Below are positions 1 through 8,469 of a stretch of 64,000 nucleotides of DNA, in pieces. The position numbers were made by a program, and so were the translations under genes. Origin of the DNA: Thiotrichaceae bacterium (GTDB lineage Bacteria > Pseudomonadota > Gammaproteobacteria > SZUA-140); assembly GCA_002401765.2 (NCBI GenBank), contig NVTY02000032.1:1-64000 (forward strand). The letters run 5' to 3'. Position 1 is the first letter of the stretch, and each line of letters opens with the position of its first letter. The notes under the pieces are model-generated. The model saw nothing but the letters and a program-made list of their open reading frames with translations, made no database searches and was not told the origin of the DNA.

Positions 1-125
1 ATATTTTTTGCCGGATTCGCAGCTATCTTTCGACATGCCGAAAACAGGGAATGAAACCGAGCGAAGCACTTAGGTTACTGTTTGCCGGGGAGCTGCCTGG
101 CTTTGTTGTAGGGTCAGCTGAATAG

Positions 126-1088
126 TTACTGAATAACAAAGCTTAAGTCGGGTTTGTCGTAACCCATGCCCAAAGCGGTTGTTGCCACCAGCACTTTTAG
201 CTGGTTGTTCAGTAATAACGTCTCCAGGTGTTGGCGATAGGTATTACTGTTTTCAAAACCCTCCGCTTTAACACTGCCATGATAGGCTTTGGCATCAATG
301 CCGTTTTGCGATAACCAAAGAGCGACCTGTTCAGCATCCCGCACCGTTAAGGTGTAAACAATACCGGTACCCGGTAAGCTTGGAATCATCTGTGCCAACC
401 AGGCCAGACGAGAGGCCTGATCGGGCAATACCAAGGTTTGCAAGCCAAGGCTATCGCGTCCCAGTGGGCCGCGCTGAATCTGGATGTCACCCAGCTGTTG
501 CTGAATATCATCCACCACACGATTATTGGCAGTAGCCGTGGTACCAAGCACCGGCGTATTGGCCGGCAACTGACGTAGAATATTGACGATGCGACGATAG
601 TCGGGGCGAAAGTCATGGCCCCAGTCAGAGATGCAGTGGGCCTCGTCAATCACCATCAGCGCGATGCGGTCGGCAATCGGCTGTATACGGTATCCATAAA
701 TTTGTCGTTTGCGAGGCGCTCCGGTGAGATCAGCAGGCAGTCGATTTCATTATTCAACACACGCGTTGTCACGGCTTGCCACTCGTCCGTATTGGTTCGA
801 GTTCATGGTCTCGGCGACAATGCCTAGACGTGCGGCTGATTCAATCTGGTTGCGCATTAACGCCAGCAAAGGTGAAACAATTATCGTAGGCCCCAGCCCC
901 CGGTCACGGAAGATTTTGGCGCTGATAAAGTAGACCGAACTTTTGCCCCAACCAGTACGTTGCACCACCAATAGTTTTTGCTGTTGGTTAACCAGGCCAT
1001 CAATTGCCTCCCATTGGCCATCACGGAATTGTGCCGTCGGATTTGCCAATGCGGTTTGCAGCAGTTGTTGAGCCTGGGATTGGTTCAT
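126..1088 (-). pseudogene. RecQ-like DEAH helicase, frameshifted and 3'-truncated
   Basis: Remnant of a superfamily 2 ATP-dependent DNA helicase of RecQ type. The first piece (1088 down to about 790) holds the N-terminus and Walker A (TGWGKS). A second piece in another frame (about 790 to 690) reads through the LLISPERLAN segment. The third piece (about 690 to 126) carries the DEAHCISDWGHDFRPDYRRI box and motif V (ATTALGMGYDKPDL). At least two frame changes are therefore needed. The product stops just after SFVIQ, where RecQ proteins continue into motif VI and the C-terminal domains. It lies 56 bp downstream of an hsdM remnant on the same strand, which suggests a former defence locus. The family call is firm and loss of function very likely. 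Confidence 0.8.
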
Positions 1089-1144
1089 GGTGCAGTGCTT
1101 TGCCTTATGTCGTTACGCTGTTCATACGCTGAGTTCTCCATTTA

Positions 1145-1546
1145 TCAGGCGACGAGTATTTTCCCATGCCCTGGTTCGATCACATTGACGATCATCTGCA
1201 CTAATGAGATCGGGGTGAAAAACTCATCGGTCAGCGCACGAACTTTACCGCTTCTGCTAGGCAGGGTCTGTTCAATATCAGTCTTAACCGTTAAATAGCG
1301 ACTGTGCACGTGGCGCAGAAAAACCAGCCCCATCACTGGCATAAAATATTCATTACTCGCTAGCTCTGAATTGGCACGCAAGGTATCAGCGGCCTTCCAC
1401 CGGCGCTTTTCTATCGCCGCCATTTGTTGCAGTTGTTGCATAACTTCTTTTTTAGCCCTGATTGAGGTGTTCGCTGTGATCAGAAAATCATTATTATAAG
1501 TTTTATGAGCCACTAAAGATGATGGAGCACCCGCCATTGTGGCCAA
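1145..1546 (-). pseudogene. hsdM: Type I restriction-modification methyltransferase (HsdM) remnant with internal deletion
   Basis: The fragment carries the HsdM N-terminal helical motif (KAADTLRANSELASNEYFMP, then VMGLVFLRH). It then jumps directly from SGKVRALTD to EFFTPISLVQMIVNVIEP. In intact HsdM these segments are separated by well over 100 residues. It ends at HGKILVA, before the DPACGSGG S-adenosylmethionine motif and the NPPF catalytic motif, so it cannot methylate DNA. The first 45 residues do not look like a normal HsdM start. No hsdS or hsdR is recognisable nearby. It belongs with the adjacent helicase remnant. Confidence 0.75.
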
Positions 1547-2241
1547 CTAACCCACTGGATTCAATGTAAATATTAACAATCGGGAATGGACCACTACTAA
1601 TGGCATTTTTTCAGCCTACAACCCGAAATTTTCCAAAGTCTATTGACGCAACCTAAGAGCTGGTGGGCACATGTACACCCGACTCCCAAAGCCGCTACTG
1701 AAAGGAAATGGGAGGGCAAATTTTGCCATTATTTTACTGTTTTGGCACTAAAATCGAACACATCGTTTTTTCACTGCCCGCGTTGATTTATCGGTTTTAA
1801 ACTCAGCATGCGTGAATACGACTCGCCCTTCCTTTGACCTGCTGTGAGACTGGCGGTAATTGGCCTCTTTCGCTGGTGGCCATGGATAGCGAAGCGGTGG
1901 CAGCTAGTCCCCAATAGGCGATCCCGTCCGCAGACTCGGAGTTAAGAGCGTTAGTGAATGACGTAGAGGATGCGGCAGCGGGTATCATCGCCACAGAGCC
2001 ATTTGAAGGTATTCGCTGTTCGTTTAGGCCCCTTGATATGTCAATAATAGAATGTTATACCATTGATACTGCAAGAACATATTCTTGCGGTGGAAAGTAC
2101 CCGTTGGTAGTGCGGAAATTTATACGATAAAAACATATTGTGATTGATTCAACGCCAGCACCCTGATATAAAGATTTATATTTCTATCGATAAAAATCGA
2201 AAACGTCTCGAAGGCACTGCTGCTGAAATAAGGAAAATAGT
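1547..2241. other. Intergenic, no convincing gene
   Basis: About 700 bp between the defence remnants and the lipoprotein operon. A 63-codon minus-strand frame at 1803-1994 resembles nothing I recognise and has no clear ribosome site. The last 100 bp are A+T-rich and probably hold the promoter of the lipoprotein operon, but no confident -35/-10 pair was picked. Confidence 0.5.
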
Positions 2242-2940
2242 TTGAAAATGATGAATAGTAGTATGTATATTAAATTTGGGCTAGGTTTTATATTTTCGTT
2301 AACAACTTTGCTTGCTCTTTCAGGGTGCGCAACAGAATCTCATCGGTTAGTTGTTTCAGAAAAAGTAGAGTCGGCTGGTTCGGCCTATCATGGGCTACGG
2401 GCAGTGATGGTTGTTGGTAATTTTCAAAATCGTTCCAGTTATATGCAAGGTCTATTTTCTTCCAATACAGATCGGTTAGGAAACCAGGCAAAAACCATTT
2501 TAAAAACACATCTACAACAGACTAATCGCTTCGACATCGTTGATCGCCAAAACCTTCAGCAAAATGAACAAGAAGCAAAACTAATCGGTACTAAACAAAA
2601 CATCCAAGGTGCTCGCTATACTGTCACAGGCGATGTTACTGAATTTGGTCGAAAAGTAACTGGAGATCGTCAATTATTCGGAATATTTGGATCAGGTAAA
2701 ACCCAAACAGCTTATGCAAAGGTATCTCTTAATATCGTTGATGTTCTAACATCGAAAATTGTCTATTCAACTCAAGGTGCCGGCGAATATACTATGAGTA
2801 ATAGAGAAGTACTGGGCTTTGGTGGGACAGCAAGCTATGACGCAACTTTAAACGGAAAAGTTTTGAATTTTGCTATTAAAGAGTCCGTTAACAACATAGT
2901 TCGCGATATACAAAATGGTGTTTGGGTAATTCAGCAGTAG
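2242..2940 (+). CDS. CsgG/HfaB-type outer-membrane lipoprotein
   Basis: A 232-residue lipoprotein. The signal peptide ends in a lipobox (LSGC, lipidated Cys 29). The body matches the CsgG family fold: an AVMVVGNFQNRS strand near residue 54, then RFDIVDRQNL, a GARYTVTGDVTEFG segment, and a C-terminal AIKESVNNIVRDI helix. CsgG relatives are periplasm-facing outer-membrane lipoproteins; in curli systems they form the secretion channel. TTG 2242 is 7 nt from AGGA; ATG 2248 is possible but spaced 13 nt. It is the first gene of a three-lipoprotein operon, 9 bp before the next. No curlin gene is present, so a curli role is not implied. The DNA is visibly A+T-richer than the metabolic genes. Confidence 0.8.
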   Translation: MKMMNSSMYIKFGLGFIFSLTTLLALSGCATESHRLVVSEKVESAGSAYHGLRAVMVVGNFQNRSSYMQGLFSSNTDRLGNQAKTILKTHLQQTNRFDIVDRQNLQQNEQEAKLIGTKQNIQGARYTVTGDVTEFGRKVTGDRQLFGIFGSGKTQTAYAKVSLNIVDVLTSKIVYSTQGAGEYTMSNREVLGFGGTASYDATLNGKVLNFAIKESVNNIVRDIQNGVWVIQQ

Positions 2941-2949
2941 GAAAAAAGC

Positions 2950-3324
2950 ATGCATATGAGTTTAAATAATCGGTTATTAATTTCTATCTTTGGAATACTG
3001 TTAGTCACGGGGTGTGCAAGTAATAAAGAAATGTATTATTGGGGCGAATACGAACAGTTAATCCATGATGCTTACGTAAATCCAGGCATGGCAGCCTCCC
3101 AGACACAAATCGAAAAGATAAACACAGTCCTCCAAAAATCAGAATCTTTGGGTAAAAAAACGGCTCCGGGTATATATGCTCATTTAGGTTTTCTATATGC
3201 GGTACAAGGTAAGAGCACAAAGTCCAAAGAAGCATTTATGGAAGAAAAGTCGCTATACCCAGAATCGAATGTCTTTATTGATGGAATGATGAATCGTGCC
3301 ATGAAAAACGAGAAAAACCATTGA
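2950..3324 (+). CDS. DUF4810-type small lipoprotein
   Basis: A 124-residue lipoprotein with lipobox VTGC (Cys 22). The mature part begins NKEMYYWGEYEQL, typical of the DUF4810 family that regularly sits between a CsgG-like and a DUF799 lipoprotein gene. The helical second half (PGIYAHLGFLYAVQGK, then AFMEEKSLYPES) looks like a TPR pair, so a partner-binding role is plausible. AGGA lies 7 nt before the ATG. The stop codon overlaps the next start (TGATG), implying translational coupling. Molecular function is not known to me. Confidence 0.8.
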   Translation: MHMSLNNRLLISIFGILLVTGCASNKEMYYWGEYEQLIHDAYVNPGMAASQTQIEKINTVLQKSESLGKKTAPGIYAHLGFLYAVQGKSTKSKEAFMEEKSLYPESNVFIDGMMNRAMKNEKNH

Positions 3325-3980
3325 TGAACATTTCATACAAACAATATTCCCTATTGCTCACTTTGGTTATTCTTCTGGTTTCGGGCTGTGCGACTAAGCC
3401 GTACGACTACACTACTTTTGAAAAAAGTAAACCAAGGTCTATCGTTATCATCCCGCCCAATAATAACTCTTTGGAAGTAAATGCCCCTTACATTTATTTA
3501 TCTACACTTTCACGCCCACTGGCTGAAAAAGGCTATTACGTTTTTCCTGTTGCAGTGATTGACCACTTTCTGAAAGAAAATGGTTTGCCTACACCTGCTG
3601 AAATGAATAGTATTCCTCTGGATAAAATTTGGGAACATATAGGCGCTGATGCAGTGCTATATATTACGATTGAAGACTGGGGGCAGAAGTTTCAAGTCAT
3701 ATCATCCGTAGGACGGGTTCAGGCAAGCCTTAGATTAGTTGATGTCAGAACTGGAGAGCTCTTATGGGCATCAATTGCGCAGGCCCAACAGTCTTCTGGC
3801 GATGCTGGTGGCGGGCTTGCTGGTGCACTCATCAGTGCAATTATTACACAGGTTATGGCTACTACTATTGCAGACCCATTCCCAGATTTGGCTAGGCAAG
3901 CCAATAATATCGCTATAAACAATCACATACGAGGTATGCTGAACGGCCCTTACAAGCAATCATCAGAAACGACCAACTAA
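3324..3980 (+). CDS. DUF799 (GNA1162-type) lipoprotein
   Basis: A 218-residue lipoprotein with lipobox VSGC at Cys 22. It resembles the DUF799/GNA1162 family, recognisable from PRSIVIIPPNNNSLEVNAPY, the LSRPLAEKGYYVFPV segment, GADAVLYITIEDWGQ and the LRLVDVRTGELLWA strand. The fold is related to TolB-N/ABC-auxiliary lipoproteins and is usually assigned to the outer membrane. The ATG at 3324 overlaps the preceding stop; an in-frame TTG at 3321 is the alternative. It closes the operon, whose trio (CsgG-like, DUF4810, DUF799) is conserved across proteobacteria with no settled role. Confidence 0.8.
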   Translation: MNISYKQYSLLLTLVILLVSGCATKPYDYTTFEKSKPRSIVIIPPNNNSLEVNAPYIYLSTLSRPLAEKGYYVFPVAVIDHFLKENGLPTPAEMNSIPLDKIWEHIGADAVLYITIEDWGQKFQVISSVGRVQASLRLVDVRTGELLWASIAQAQQSSGDAGGGLAGALISAIITQVMATTIADPFPDLARQANNIAINNHIRGMLNGPYKQSSETTN

Positions 3981-4517
3981 GAAATTTTTTGTGGAACTTG
4001 ACTCATACCGAATACCCAGGGGAATTCACTAGTCCCCCAGCGGCTTTCTACAAAGATGTCATGCCACATCCAAAATTCATTAGAAGCGAGGCTAATGTTA
4101 ATAGCCAGACAGTCGTAATCCTCTTTTTAGTCACAAAATGCATAACGGAATTTCTCTATTAGTGAGTCGAAAATAACATAAGCGCAAAACAAACCACAGG
4201 GTTTCACTTACCTTATTATGGCTGTATTTGACCTCAAATGAGCCTATCAAGGAGACTTTAGGGTTTTATTTAAAACCTTTAGAGACCTTTGTACGAGAAC
4301 TAGTTTTCGTTCCAGCAAGGTATAAATGATCTAAAAATGGAGTTTACACGAAGTAAATGACTGTTTTGAGATCATTTATAACGCAGCTGGAGCGGAAAAT
4401 AGACGCTTGCAAAGGTCTCTAGGAGATATAGGCAAATTCTTAGGTATAGCATCGCGATAAAACTGCTAGACGCATCTACAGCACGCATTATAGAATCCTA
4501 CCATCTCAACTAATCAG
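3981..4517. other. Intergenic region carrying a MITE-like repeat
   Basis: Separates the lipoprotein operon from the metal-uptake cluster. It contains the palindromic repeat at 4282-4419, about 100 bp ahead of the next gene, and no recognisable coding frame. I looked for a Zur-type palindrome upstream of the metal cluster and did not find a convincing one. Confidence 0.5.
4282..4419. repeat. MITE-like palindromic element, copy A
   Basis: A 138-bp element bounded by inverted ends that start GAGACCTTTG and end CAAAGGTCTC. A near-identical copy in the opposite orientation lies at 55578-55716. The interior is an imperfect palindrome (TCATTTATAACGCAGC against CAAGGTATAAATGATC). It encodes nothing. 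Flanking TA dinucleotides could be a 2-bp target duplication. Two dispersed copies with terminal inverted repeats fit a MITE moved by a DDE transposase elsewhere in the genome; the parent element is not in this window. Confidence 0.75.
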
Positions 4518-4823
4518 ATGATTGCTTTGGCATTTCCAACTCACAAATTATTAGTCCCTTTTTTACTTGTGCTCTTTCTGGTGGCACAGGGCTCGCTGCT
4601 GTTTCATCACACGGAACTTGAAGCGCACGCCACCGATGAAGAGTGCGAATATTGCCTGCATGTCAGTAACCTCAAGCACCCGTTTTCCGCTTCCAATGAT
4701 GCGTTATTTACTTCATTACCCACCCAGACTCCAACCCAGGCCATTGCGTTAACCGCTCTCATTCAACGCCAGCACATCGCGGCACTCGCTCGCGGACCAC
4801 CCGCCACCTCTTTTGCTATCTAA
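4518..4823 (+). CDS. Small DUF2946-like Cys/His protein
   Basis: A 101-residue protein with one N-terminal hydrophobic segment (about residues 9-28, signal or anchor). A short metal-ligand-rich stretch follows: FHHTELEAHA then EECEYCLH, containing CxxC and several His. This layout resembles DUF2946-type proteins that accompany metal-transport genes. It is the first gene of the apparent metal-uptake cluster (outer-membrane barrel, binding protein and permease follow). A periplasmic metal-handling role is inference from position and ligands. The family call is tentative because the protein is short. Confidence 0.6.
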   Translation: MIALAFPTHKLLVPFLLVLFLVAQGSLLFHHTELEAHATDEECEYCLHVSNLKHPFSASNDALFTSLPTQTPTQAIALTALIQRQHIAALARGPPATSFAI

Positions 4824-4911
4824 AATCTAAATAGCCAGGCACAGCCCACTTGATTCGCTGCGTCTGATTCGTTTTGACGAGCCCGCTCGTCTGAAGAGAG
4901 AGAATTAATCC

Positions 4912-6114
4912 GTGATAAATACGATCACTATTTTTAGTGCCGCACTAGTGAGCATGACGCTCATCCCTACCACGCACGCCAGCAATGAAATGAACCCTGC
5001 CATTAGCATGATCCTACAGGGACAATACGCAGGCTATGAACAATCACCTGATGGCTACGAACTGCCCGGCTTTATGCTCGGCGGCGAAGCTGGTTTAAAC
5101 AGTGAAGGCTTTGGCCTCGGCCACGGTGAACTGGTAATGAGTTCAAATATCGACGACCGTTTTTTTGGCAAGCTGACACTGGCAATTGCCGACCACGACG
5201 GCGCTACCGAGATTGAACTCGAAGAGGCCTTTATTGAAACCACCGGTCTCTCATACGGACTCACGGTGAAGGCAGGCCGATTCTTTTCCGACATCGGCTA
5301 TCTCAACAATCAACACACCCACGCCTGGGACTTTATCGATGCGCCGCTGATCTATCGCGGCCTGTTTGGTAACCAGCTAATTGATGACGGCCTGCAACTT
5401 CGCTGGCTTGCCCCTACCGATTTCTATATACAACTCGGTGCAGAGTTTGGGCGCGGCGAACGCTTTCCATCCGGCGGTGCCAGCAATGATGGTAAAGGCA
5501 CACAGCTACTGTTTGCTGAGTTTGGTGGTGATGTTGGTGATAGTCACAGCTGGCAGCTCGGGCTGTCACACTGGTCGGCTGAGGTGGTGGGCCGACAAAG
5601 CGATGCGCACGCCCATGGTGGCGCAACAGAAACACCTAGTTTCACTGGAGACAGCGACATCAGCGTCATTGATATAGTGTGGAAGTGGGCCCCACAGGGG
5701 AACTACAGCCAACGCCATCTAACGTTGCAGTTTGAATATTTTCAGCGCGAAGAGATTGGCGACGTCGAACTCATCGGTAGTAACCCACTGGAAACCACCA
5801 CCTATGATGGCAAACAGGATGGCGGGTATGCTCAGGTCGTTTATCAATTTATGCCGCGCTGGCAAGCAGGCCTGCGTTACGATCAAATTGAAGCGGACAA
5901 CCGTGGTTCAGATGATGCCATTCTGGGTGAAGCGGGTCTTGATAACGAAGGCCATACGCCTAAACGCACTAGCATCATGCTCGAACACAACCACAGTGAA
6001 TTTAGTCTAGTACGCCTGCAGTTCAACAAAGATGAATCCTATGAAAATAGTGACGACCAGGTTTACCTACAATACGTCATGAGCCTGGGTGCCCATGGCG
6101 CGCACCGGTTTTAA
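4912..6114 (+). CDS. Outer-membrane beta-barrel protein of the metal-uptake cluster
   Basis: A 400-residue protein with a cleavable signal peptide (about 1-23, ending THA-SNE) and alternating hydrophobic strands typical of a porin-like barrel, for example FFGKLTLAIAD, LTVKAGRFFSDIG and WQAGLRYDQIE; the final strand is QVYLQYVMSLGAHGAHRF. Loops carry His/Asp/Glu clusters (NNQHTHAWDF, DAHAHGGATE). It lies immediately before a ZnuA-like gene. A role in passing Zn or a similar metal across the outer membrane is inferred from that position. No TonB box or plug domain is seen, so it is not a classical TonB-dependent receptor. Confidence 0.7.
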   Translation: MINTITIFSAALVSMTLIPTTHASNEMNPAISMILQGQYAGYEQSPDGYELPGFMLGGEAGLNSEGFGLGHGELVMSSNIDDRFFGKLTLAIADHDGATEIELEEAFIETTGLSYGLTVKAGRFFSDIGYLNNQHTHAWDFIDAPLIYRGLFGNQLIDDGLQLRWLAPTDFYIQLGAEFGRGERFPSGGASNDGKGTQLLFAEFGGDVGDSHSWQLGLSHWSAEVVGRQSDAHAHGGATETPSFTGDSDISVIDIVWKWAPQGNYSQRHLTLQFEYFQREEIGDVELIGSNPLETTTYDGKQDGGYAQVVYQFMPRWQAGLRYDQIEADNRGSDDAILGEAGLDNEGHTPKRTSIMLEHNHSEFSLVRLQFNKDESYENSDDQVYLQYVMSLGAHGAHRF

Positions 6115-6115
6115 G

Positions 6116-7042
6116 ATGCGAACCTTACACTTCTCTCATGCCATTCTGGGTGGCATGCTGTTATGGGTATCGATACCTGCCCACGCCGCGCTGCAGGTGT
6201 TTGCCTGCGAGCCGGAATGGGCAGCGCTCATCGATGAACTTGCTGCCGACAAGGCCAGCGTATACCGCGCCACCACTGCTCAGCAGGATGTTCACCGCAT
6301 TCAGGCGCGCCCGAGTCTGATCGCACAGGTTCGCAAAGCAGACCTGGTTATCTGTAGCGGTGCAGAACTGGAGGTCGGCTGGTTGCCGTTGCTGTTACGG
6401 CGCGCAGCAAATCCAAAGGTACAGCCCGGTAAGATGGGATATTTTATGGCTGCCGAGCAGGTTGAACGGCTGGATGTGCATGCCACTGTTGATCGCTCGA
6501 TGGGTGATGTGCATGCGGCGGGCAACCCACACGTCCACCTTGACCCGTATCGGATGATGACCATTGCACAATCTCTTGCCAAACGCCTGGCAACCATTGA
6601 CCCCAGCAACGCAGATTTTTATCACGATCAACAGCAACAGTTTGCAACACGCTGGCAAGCAGCCATCAAAAAATGGGAACAACTGGCGTTACCACTACAG
6701 GGAAAGACTGCCGTGGTACACCATAAAGACTGGCGCTATCTATTAAACTGGTTAGGCATAACAACCGTCGCTTCACTTGAACCTAAACCGGGCCTTCCGC
6801 CTAACGCAAACCATTTGGCAAGGCTAAACCAGCAGATGAAAACGGCACCCGCTGCGATGATTTTGCGCGCTAGCTATCAAGCCGCGCGACCATCACAATG
6901 GTTAGCTAACAAGAGTGGGATTCCTGCCATTGTACTGCCTTACACCGTGGGTGGCAGTGATGGCGCACAGGATCTATTTTCACTCTATGATGACACCTTG
7001 CAGCACCTGTTAAACGCCATCGGTGCAAGCGACCTCAAATGA
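6116..7042 (+). CDS. ZnuA-like metal ABC transporter substrate-binding protein
   Basis: A 308-residue periplasmic protein of the cluster 9 (ZnuA/PsaA) family. The signal peptide ends at AHA-ALQVFACEPEW. Likely metal ligands are the His in NPHVHLDPYRM and in VVHHKDWRYL; the acidic ligand expected near the C-terminus may be in VGGSDGAQDLFSLYDD. The His-rich acidic loop of many ZnuA proteins is absent. ATG 6116 lies 1 bp after the previous stop; an upstream GTG at 6089 would spoil the signal peptide. It overlaps the permease gene by ATGA. The metal may be Zn or Mn; sequence alone does not settle it. Confidence 0.85.
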   Translation: MRTLHFSHAILGGMLLWVSIPAHAALQVFACEPEWAALIDELAADKASVYRATTAQQDVHRIQARPSLIAQVRKADLVICSGAELEVGWLPLLLRRAANPKVQPGKMGYFMAAEQVERLDVHATVDRSMGDVHAAGNPHVHLDPYRMMTIAQSLAKRLATIDPSNADFYHDQQQQFATRWQAAIKKWEQLALPLQGKTAVVHHKDWRYLLNWLGITTVASLEPKPGLPPNANHLARLNQQMKTAPAAMILRASYQAARPSQWLANKSGIPAIVLPYTVGGSDGAQDLFSLYDDTLQHLLNAIGASDLK

Positions 7043-7824
7043 ACTTAGACGGACTCGACGTCGAAATCCTTGGCCCCGCATTTCTGGCGGGGCTCCTGGT
7101 ACTCACCACCCATGTCCCGCTTGGGCAACAGGTACTCGCCAGAGGCATCATATTCCTTGACCTTGCGGTGGCACAAATTGCCGCCCTGGGTCTCATCATC
7201 GCCGCCAACTTCGGTTGGCAAAGCGGTGGCTGGCAGATGCAGGTGATCGCCGTTAGTGCTGCACTCGTCGGTGCCTGGTTGCTCTATCTCAGTGAGAAAC
7301 ATTGGGCCGATGTACAGGAGGCAATTATCGGTTGCGTCTTTGTGCTCGCCGCCAGCGCCGGCATCCTGCTATTAAGCAGCAACCCTCATGGCGGCGAACA
7401 ACTCAAAGAACTGCTCGCGGGGCAGATCCTGTGGGTCAGTTATGATCAGCTACTGCCCGTTGCACTACTCTATGCAGCAGTGCTGGCGCTGTGGTTTAGC
7501 CAATGGTTTAAACGCTATTTACAACAATACCCCATCCTCTTTTATGCGCTGTTCGCAGTCACCATCACCACCTCAGTACAACTCGTCGGTATCTACCTGG
7601 TGTTTGCGAGCCTTATCATCCCGGCGCTGGCAGTACGGCATGTCGTCAAAAATGGCCTACGCATCGCCTATCTGCTCGGCATAGCCGGCTATGTAGGCGG
7701 CCTGCTCTTCTCTGTTCTGCTAGACCTGCCCTCAGGGGTGAGCATCGTTTGGACGCTAGCGTTCTGCGGGATATTCGGTGCAGTCATGATTAGCGTAAAT
7801 AAAAAAGGCACCAAGCAAACATAA
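7039..7824 (+). CDS. ZnuB-like metal ABC transporter permease
   Basis: A 261-residue integral membrane protein of the ABC-3 family. About eight hydrophobic helices are visible, with the conserved ARGIIFLDLAVAQIAALG segment near the N-terminus and the VGIYLVFASLIIPALAVRH segment towards the C-terminus. It works with the binding protein, whose gene overlaps it by 4 nt. No ATPase gene follows: the next gene is a convergent Crp/Fnr regulator 5 bp away. The required ATPase must be encoded elsewhere. Confidence 0.85.
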   Translation: MNLDGLDVEILGPAFLAGLLVLTTHVPLGQQVLARGIIFLDLAVAQIAALGLIIAANFGWQSGGWQMQVIAVSAALVGAWLLYLSEKHWADVQEAIIGCVFVLAASAGILLLSSNPHGGEQLKELLAGQILWVSYDQLLPVALLYAAVLALWFSQWFKRYLQQYPILFYALFAVTITTSVQLVGIYLVFASLIIPALAVRHVVKNGLRIAYLLGIAGYVGGLLFSVLLDLPSGVSIVWTLAFCGIFGAVMISVNKKGTKQT

Positions 7825-7829
7825 TATCT

Positions 7830-8390
7830 TCAGGCTAAGCGCTTTTTAATTCGACTCAGCGCAATCGGAGTGATCCCCAGATAGCGTGCAATATCAATCT
7901 GAGTCAAGCGATCAACCAACGTAGGGTTGGCATCAACAAATGCCTGATACCCCTCTTCCGCAGAGAGACATAACAGCTGGTATTCACGCAGCTCTTTTTT
8001 CAGCCCTAACCACTGGCTGAATTGAAAAATAGTGCGCGCTAATTCAAGGTCTTCAAAACAGACCTCTTCAAAGCGTTTATAAGGAAAGCGGACAACCTCG
8101 GTATCTTCCAGGCACAACGCAGAAAAGGGACTGGCCATCTCCAGCAGCTGTGAACTGCGCGATCCCAGCACCCCTTTATCGACAATAAAAGACTTAATCC
8201 ACTCCTTACCTTCTAGTGTATTAAAGTAAAATTTAACCAAACCACTGCGCATACAAAAGACATCACGACACACCTCTCCCTGACTAAACAGGTGGTCACC
8301 TTTTTTATAATGTAATTCAACCCCGCACTGTTCGAATGTTGGGTGTTGCAGTACCCGCGTTAGAAATTGATCAAAATCAAATTTATCCAT
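7830..8390 (-). CDS. Crp/Fnr-family transcriptional regulator
   Basis: A 186-residue regulator. An N-terminal cyclic-nucleotide-binding-type beta roll covers about residues 20-115 (YKKGDHLFSQGE, then RSGLVKFYFN). A C-terminal winged HTH follows (LTQIDIARYLGITPIALSRIKKRL). It lacks the N-terminal Cys cluster of oxygen-sensing Fnr, so the ligand is unknown. It is divergent from an SDR/DedA gene pair. A perfect 16-bp palindrome lies 5 bp ahead of its start codon, so autoregulation or control of the divergent genes is plausible. Confidence 0.8.
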   Translation of the reverse strand: MDKFDFDQFLTRVLQHPTFEQCGVELHYKKGDHLFSQGEVCRDVFCMRSGLVKFYFNTLEGKEWIKSFIVDKGVLGSRSSQLLEMASPFSALCLEDTEVVRFPYKRFEEVCFEDLELARTIFQFSQWLGLKKELREYQLLCLSAEEGYQAFVDANPTLVDRLTQIDIARYLGITPIALSRIKKRLA

Positions 8391-8394
8391 TTTT

Positions 8395-8410
8395 ATTAAC
8401 CTAGGTTAAT
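8395..8410. promoter_or_regulatory. Perfect 16-bp palindrome, candidate operator
   Basis: ATTAACCTAGGTTAAT is an exact palindrome in the 79-bp gap between the Crp/Fnr-type gene and the divergent SDR gene. Its size and symmetry fit a dimeric HTH regulator. It does not match the Fnr (TTGAT-N4-ATCAA) or Crp (TGTGA-N6-TCACA) consensus. Assignment to the neighbouring regulator is inference from position. Confidence 0.5.
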
Positions 8411-8469
8411 GCACGCTATTGATGATCACATTAATCTAAAAGAACATTTTATCAATAGCAAGGTGCGCC

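Noticed and set aside
51-125. 24-codon plus-strand frame (MKPSEALRLL...) at the left edge
   Set aside because: Too short, no recognisable family, and it abuts the truncated helicase relic; it cannot be separated from chance.
1803-1994. 63-codon minus-strand frame
   Set aside because: No ribosome site, no family resemblance and surrounded by relics.
2242-3980. CsgG-like operon considered as a curli system
   Set aside because: No curlin subunit, CsgE or CsgF genes; the trio fits the CsgG/DUF4810/DUF799 set instead.
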